Shown one piece after another: positions 5,078-6,684 of a DNA stretch of 6,684 nt (the first letter of the stretch is position 1; each line of letters opens with the position of its first letter). The DNA is taken from positions 1-6,684 of the forward strand of contig CBESOB010000160.1 of NCBI GenBank assembly GCA_965530995.1, given 5' to 3'. The notes under the pieces were generated by a model. It was not told the DNA's origin, made no database searches, and was given only the letters and a program-made list of their open reading frames with translations. Position numbers and translations under genes: made by a program. This DNA comes from JABABD01 sp965530995 (GTDB taxonomy: Bacteria; Bacteroidota; Bacteroidia; Flavobacteriales; Flavobacteriaceae).

Positions 5078-6684
5078 ATGAGTTTTTTAAATTCAGTATT
5101 AAAAGTATTTGTAGGTGACAAATCCAAACAGGATGTCAAGGCCCTATCCCCAATAATAGAAGAAGTAAAAGTCTTTGATAAAGAATTGGAAGCACTTTCA
5201 CATGACGAACTGCGAACTAAGACTGCTTATTTCAAGGAAAAAATAACCGAAGCCAGAGCTCCTTTCCAGAGTGAGATGGACAAACTTCAAGACGAGGCAG
5301 TAAGCACTGAAGACATTGATAGAAAAGAAGACATCTATCAAGAAATCGATAAACTCAAGGACGAATCCTATAAAGCAACAGAAGACTGCTTGAACGATAT
5401 CATGGCCGAAGCTTTTGCCGTTGTTAAAGAGACTGCAAAACGTTTTGTAAACAATACAGAAATAGAAGTTACTGCCACTCCCTTTGACAGAGAATTATCT
5501 GGTGATAAATCGTATGTGACCCTTGATGATGATAAAGCTACTTGGTCAAATTCTTGGGACGCTGCAGGAAAGCCAATCACATGGGATATGGTTCATTATG
5601 ACGTGCAGTTAATTGGCGGTGTAGCATTACATCAAGGTAAGATTGCAGAAATGCAGACGGGTGAAGGTAAAACGCTTGTAGCATCCTTGCCAATGTACCT
5701 CAATGCCCTTTCTGGTAAAGGGGTGCATTTGGTGACCGTTAACGATTATTTAGCGAAACGTGATAGCGCTTGGATGGCTCCTATTTTTGAATTTCATGGA
5801 ATGAGTGTTGATTGTATCGATTACCATCAACCAAATTCTGCCGCTCGAAAAAAAGCCTATAACGCAGATATTACTTATGGAACAAATAACGAATTCGGAT
5901 TCGATTACTTGCGTGATAATATGGCCCATTCGCCAGATGATTTGGTGCAACGACCACATCACTATTCAATCGTGGATGAGGTAGATTCTGTATTAGTCGA
6001 TGATGCAAGGACACCATTGATTATTTCTGGACCAATTCCGCAAGGCGATAGGCACGAATTTAATGAACTCAAGCCTAAAGTAGACGATATTGTTCGTGTA
6101 CAGCGTCAAAACCTAACAAGTGTTTTGGCAGACGCCAAGAAACTCATAAAAGAAGGTGATGATAAAGAAGGTGGCTTCCAATTACTTCGTGTTTTCAGGG
6201 GAATGCCGAAAAACAAGGCACTAATAAAGTTCTTGAGTGAGGAAGGTGTTCGACAAAAACTACAGAAGACCGAAAACTTCTATATGCAAGACAACAACCG
6301 TGAAATGCCAAAGGTAGACACGGAATTGTACTATGTGATTGATGAGAAAAACAATCAGATAGAATTATCCGATAAAGGTGTAGAATTCCTTTCAGGTAAA
6401 GATGACCCTAACTTCTTTGTTATGCCAGAAATGGGTATCGAGATCGATAACATTGAGTCTCAAGGCTTATCAGCTGAAAAAGAAGCAGAACTTAAAGAAG
6501 ATCTATTTAGGGACTTCGGTGTAAAATCAGAACGTATCCATACGTTGAATCAGTTATTAAAAGCTTATACACTGTTTGAAAAAGACATTCAATATGTTGT
6601 CATGGAGAACAAGGTCATGATCGTGGATGAGCAAACTGGTCGTATTATGGATGGTCGTCGTTATTCAGACGGGTTACACCAAGC
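5078..6684 (+). CDS. secA: Preprotein translocase ATPase SecA (N-terminal 535 residues, truncated by window edge)
   Basis: This is the motor ATPase that pushes unfolded preproteins through SecYEG at the inner membrane. The frame is open from ATG 5078 to the right edge. Walker A is MQTGEGKT at 192-199 (K198), the helicase motif with NDYLAKRD follows, YGTNNEFGFDYLRDNM is clear, Walker B is DEVD at 300-303, and DDARTPLIISGP follows at 308-319. The fragment ends in IVDEQTGRIMDGRRYSDGLHQA, entering NBD1's return strand. Compared with E. coli SecA as I remember it, there are extra segments: about 126-168 before Walker A (with W-S-N-S-W-D-A-A-G), about 340-412 inside the preprotein crosslinking domain, and a shorter one around 445-490. 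Such insertions are typical of Bacteroidota SecA, usually about 1,100 aa. The rest of the protein (NBD2, scaffold, C-terminal zinc motif) is outside the window. The MSFLNSVLKVFVGDKS opening supports the start. It has its own promoter. Confidence 0.96.
   Translation, partial: MSFLNSVLKVFVGDKSKQDVKALSPIIEEVKVFDKELEALSHDELRTKTAYFKEKITEARAPFQSEMDKLQDEAVSTEDIDRKEDIYQEIDKLKDESYKATEDCLNDIMAEAFAVVKETAKRFVNNTEIEVTATPFDRELSGDKSYVTLDDDKATWSNSWDAAGKPITWDMVHYDVQLIGGVALHQGKIAEMQTGEGKTLVASLPMYLNALSGKGVHLVTVNDYLAKRDSAWMAPIFEFHGMSVDCIDYHQPNSAARKKAYNADITYGTNNEFGFDYLRDNMAHSPDDLVQRPHHYSIVDEVDSVLVDDARTPLIISGPIPQGDRHEFNELKPKVDDIVRVQRQNLTSVLADAKKLIKEGDDKEGGFQLLRVFRGMPKNKALIKFLSEEGVRQKLQKTENFYMQDNNREMPKVDTELYYVIDEKNNQIELSDKGVEFLSGKDDPNFFVMPEMGIEIDNIESQGLSAEKEAELKEDLFRDFGVKSERIHTLNQLLKAYTLFEKDIQYVVMENKVMIVDEQTGRIMDGRRYSDGLHQ

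Noticed and set aside
5368..5962. Minus-strand frames at 5368-5580 and 5750-5962
   Set aside because: They are antisense to secA, whose frame is continuous and carries all expected motifs.

Overview
The window looks like ordinary chromosomal housekeeping DNA from a member of the Bacteroidota, most likely the Flavobacteriaceae. Four things point there. The DNA is AT-rich. The promoters match the Bacteroidota sigma consensus (TTG about 19 nt upstream of TAnnTTTG). Shine-Dalgarno sequences are essentially absent before the starts. The proteins also carry lineage-typical features, such as a SecA with extra insertions and an acidic DUF2795 protein just upstream of secA. The genus cannot be fixed from the sequence alone.

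Layout: (1) 1-73, minus strand: the first codons of a lipoprotein running off the left edge, with its own promoter in the divergent intergenic region 74-174. (2) 175-2811, plus: a Uup-type ABC-F ATPase and, 3 nt later, a class I SAM-dependent methyltransferase, almost certainly one transcript. (3) 2891-3577, plus: a LolD/MacB-type ABC transporter ATPase with no permease in view. (4) 3578-3758: a 181-nt gene-free stretch rich in inverted repeats, the least explained part of the window. (5) 3759-4568, plus: a 60-aa single-pass membrane protein, then a PduO-type cob(I)alamin adenosyltransferase. (6) 4635-4988: a compact transcription unit with a weak AT hairpin plus T-run, a strong promoter, a 73-aa acidic DUF2795 protein and a good intrinsic terminator. 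(7) From 5024: a promoter and the first 535 codons of secA, cut off by the right edge.

How the genes relate: there is no single pathway here. Uup-like ABC-F, SecA, the transporter ATPase and the cobalamin enzyme are separate core functions (ribosome or DNA-linked ATPase, protein export, envelope transport, cofactor synthesis) lying side by side on the plus strand. The DUF2795 gene and secA each have their own promoter and are separated by a terminator, so their adjacency does not imply an operon.

I found no CRISPR array, tRNA, rRNA, transposase, phage gene or toxin-antitoxin pair, and no sign of an unknown multigene system. The items most worth a second look are the hairpin-rich intergenic element at 3576-3721, the corrected start of the DUF2795 gene, and the uncharacterised small proteins and methyltransferase.
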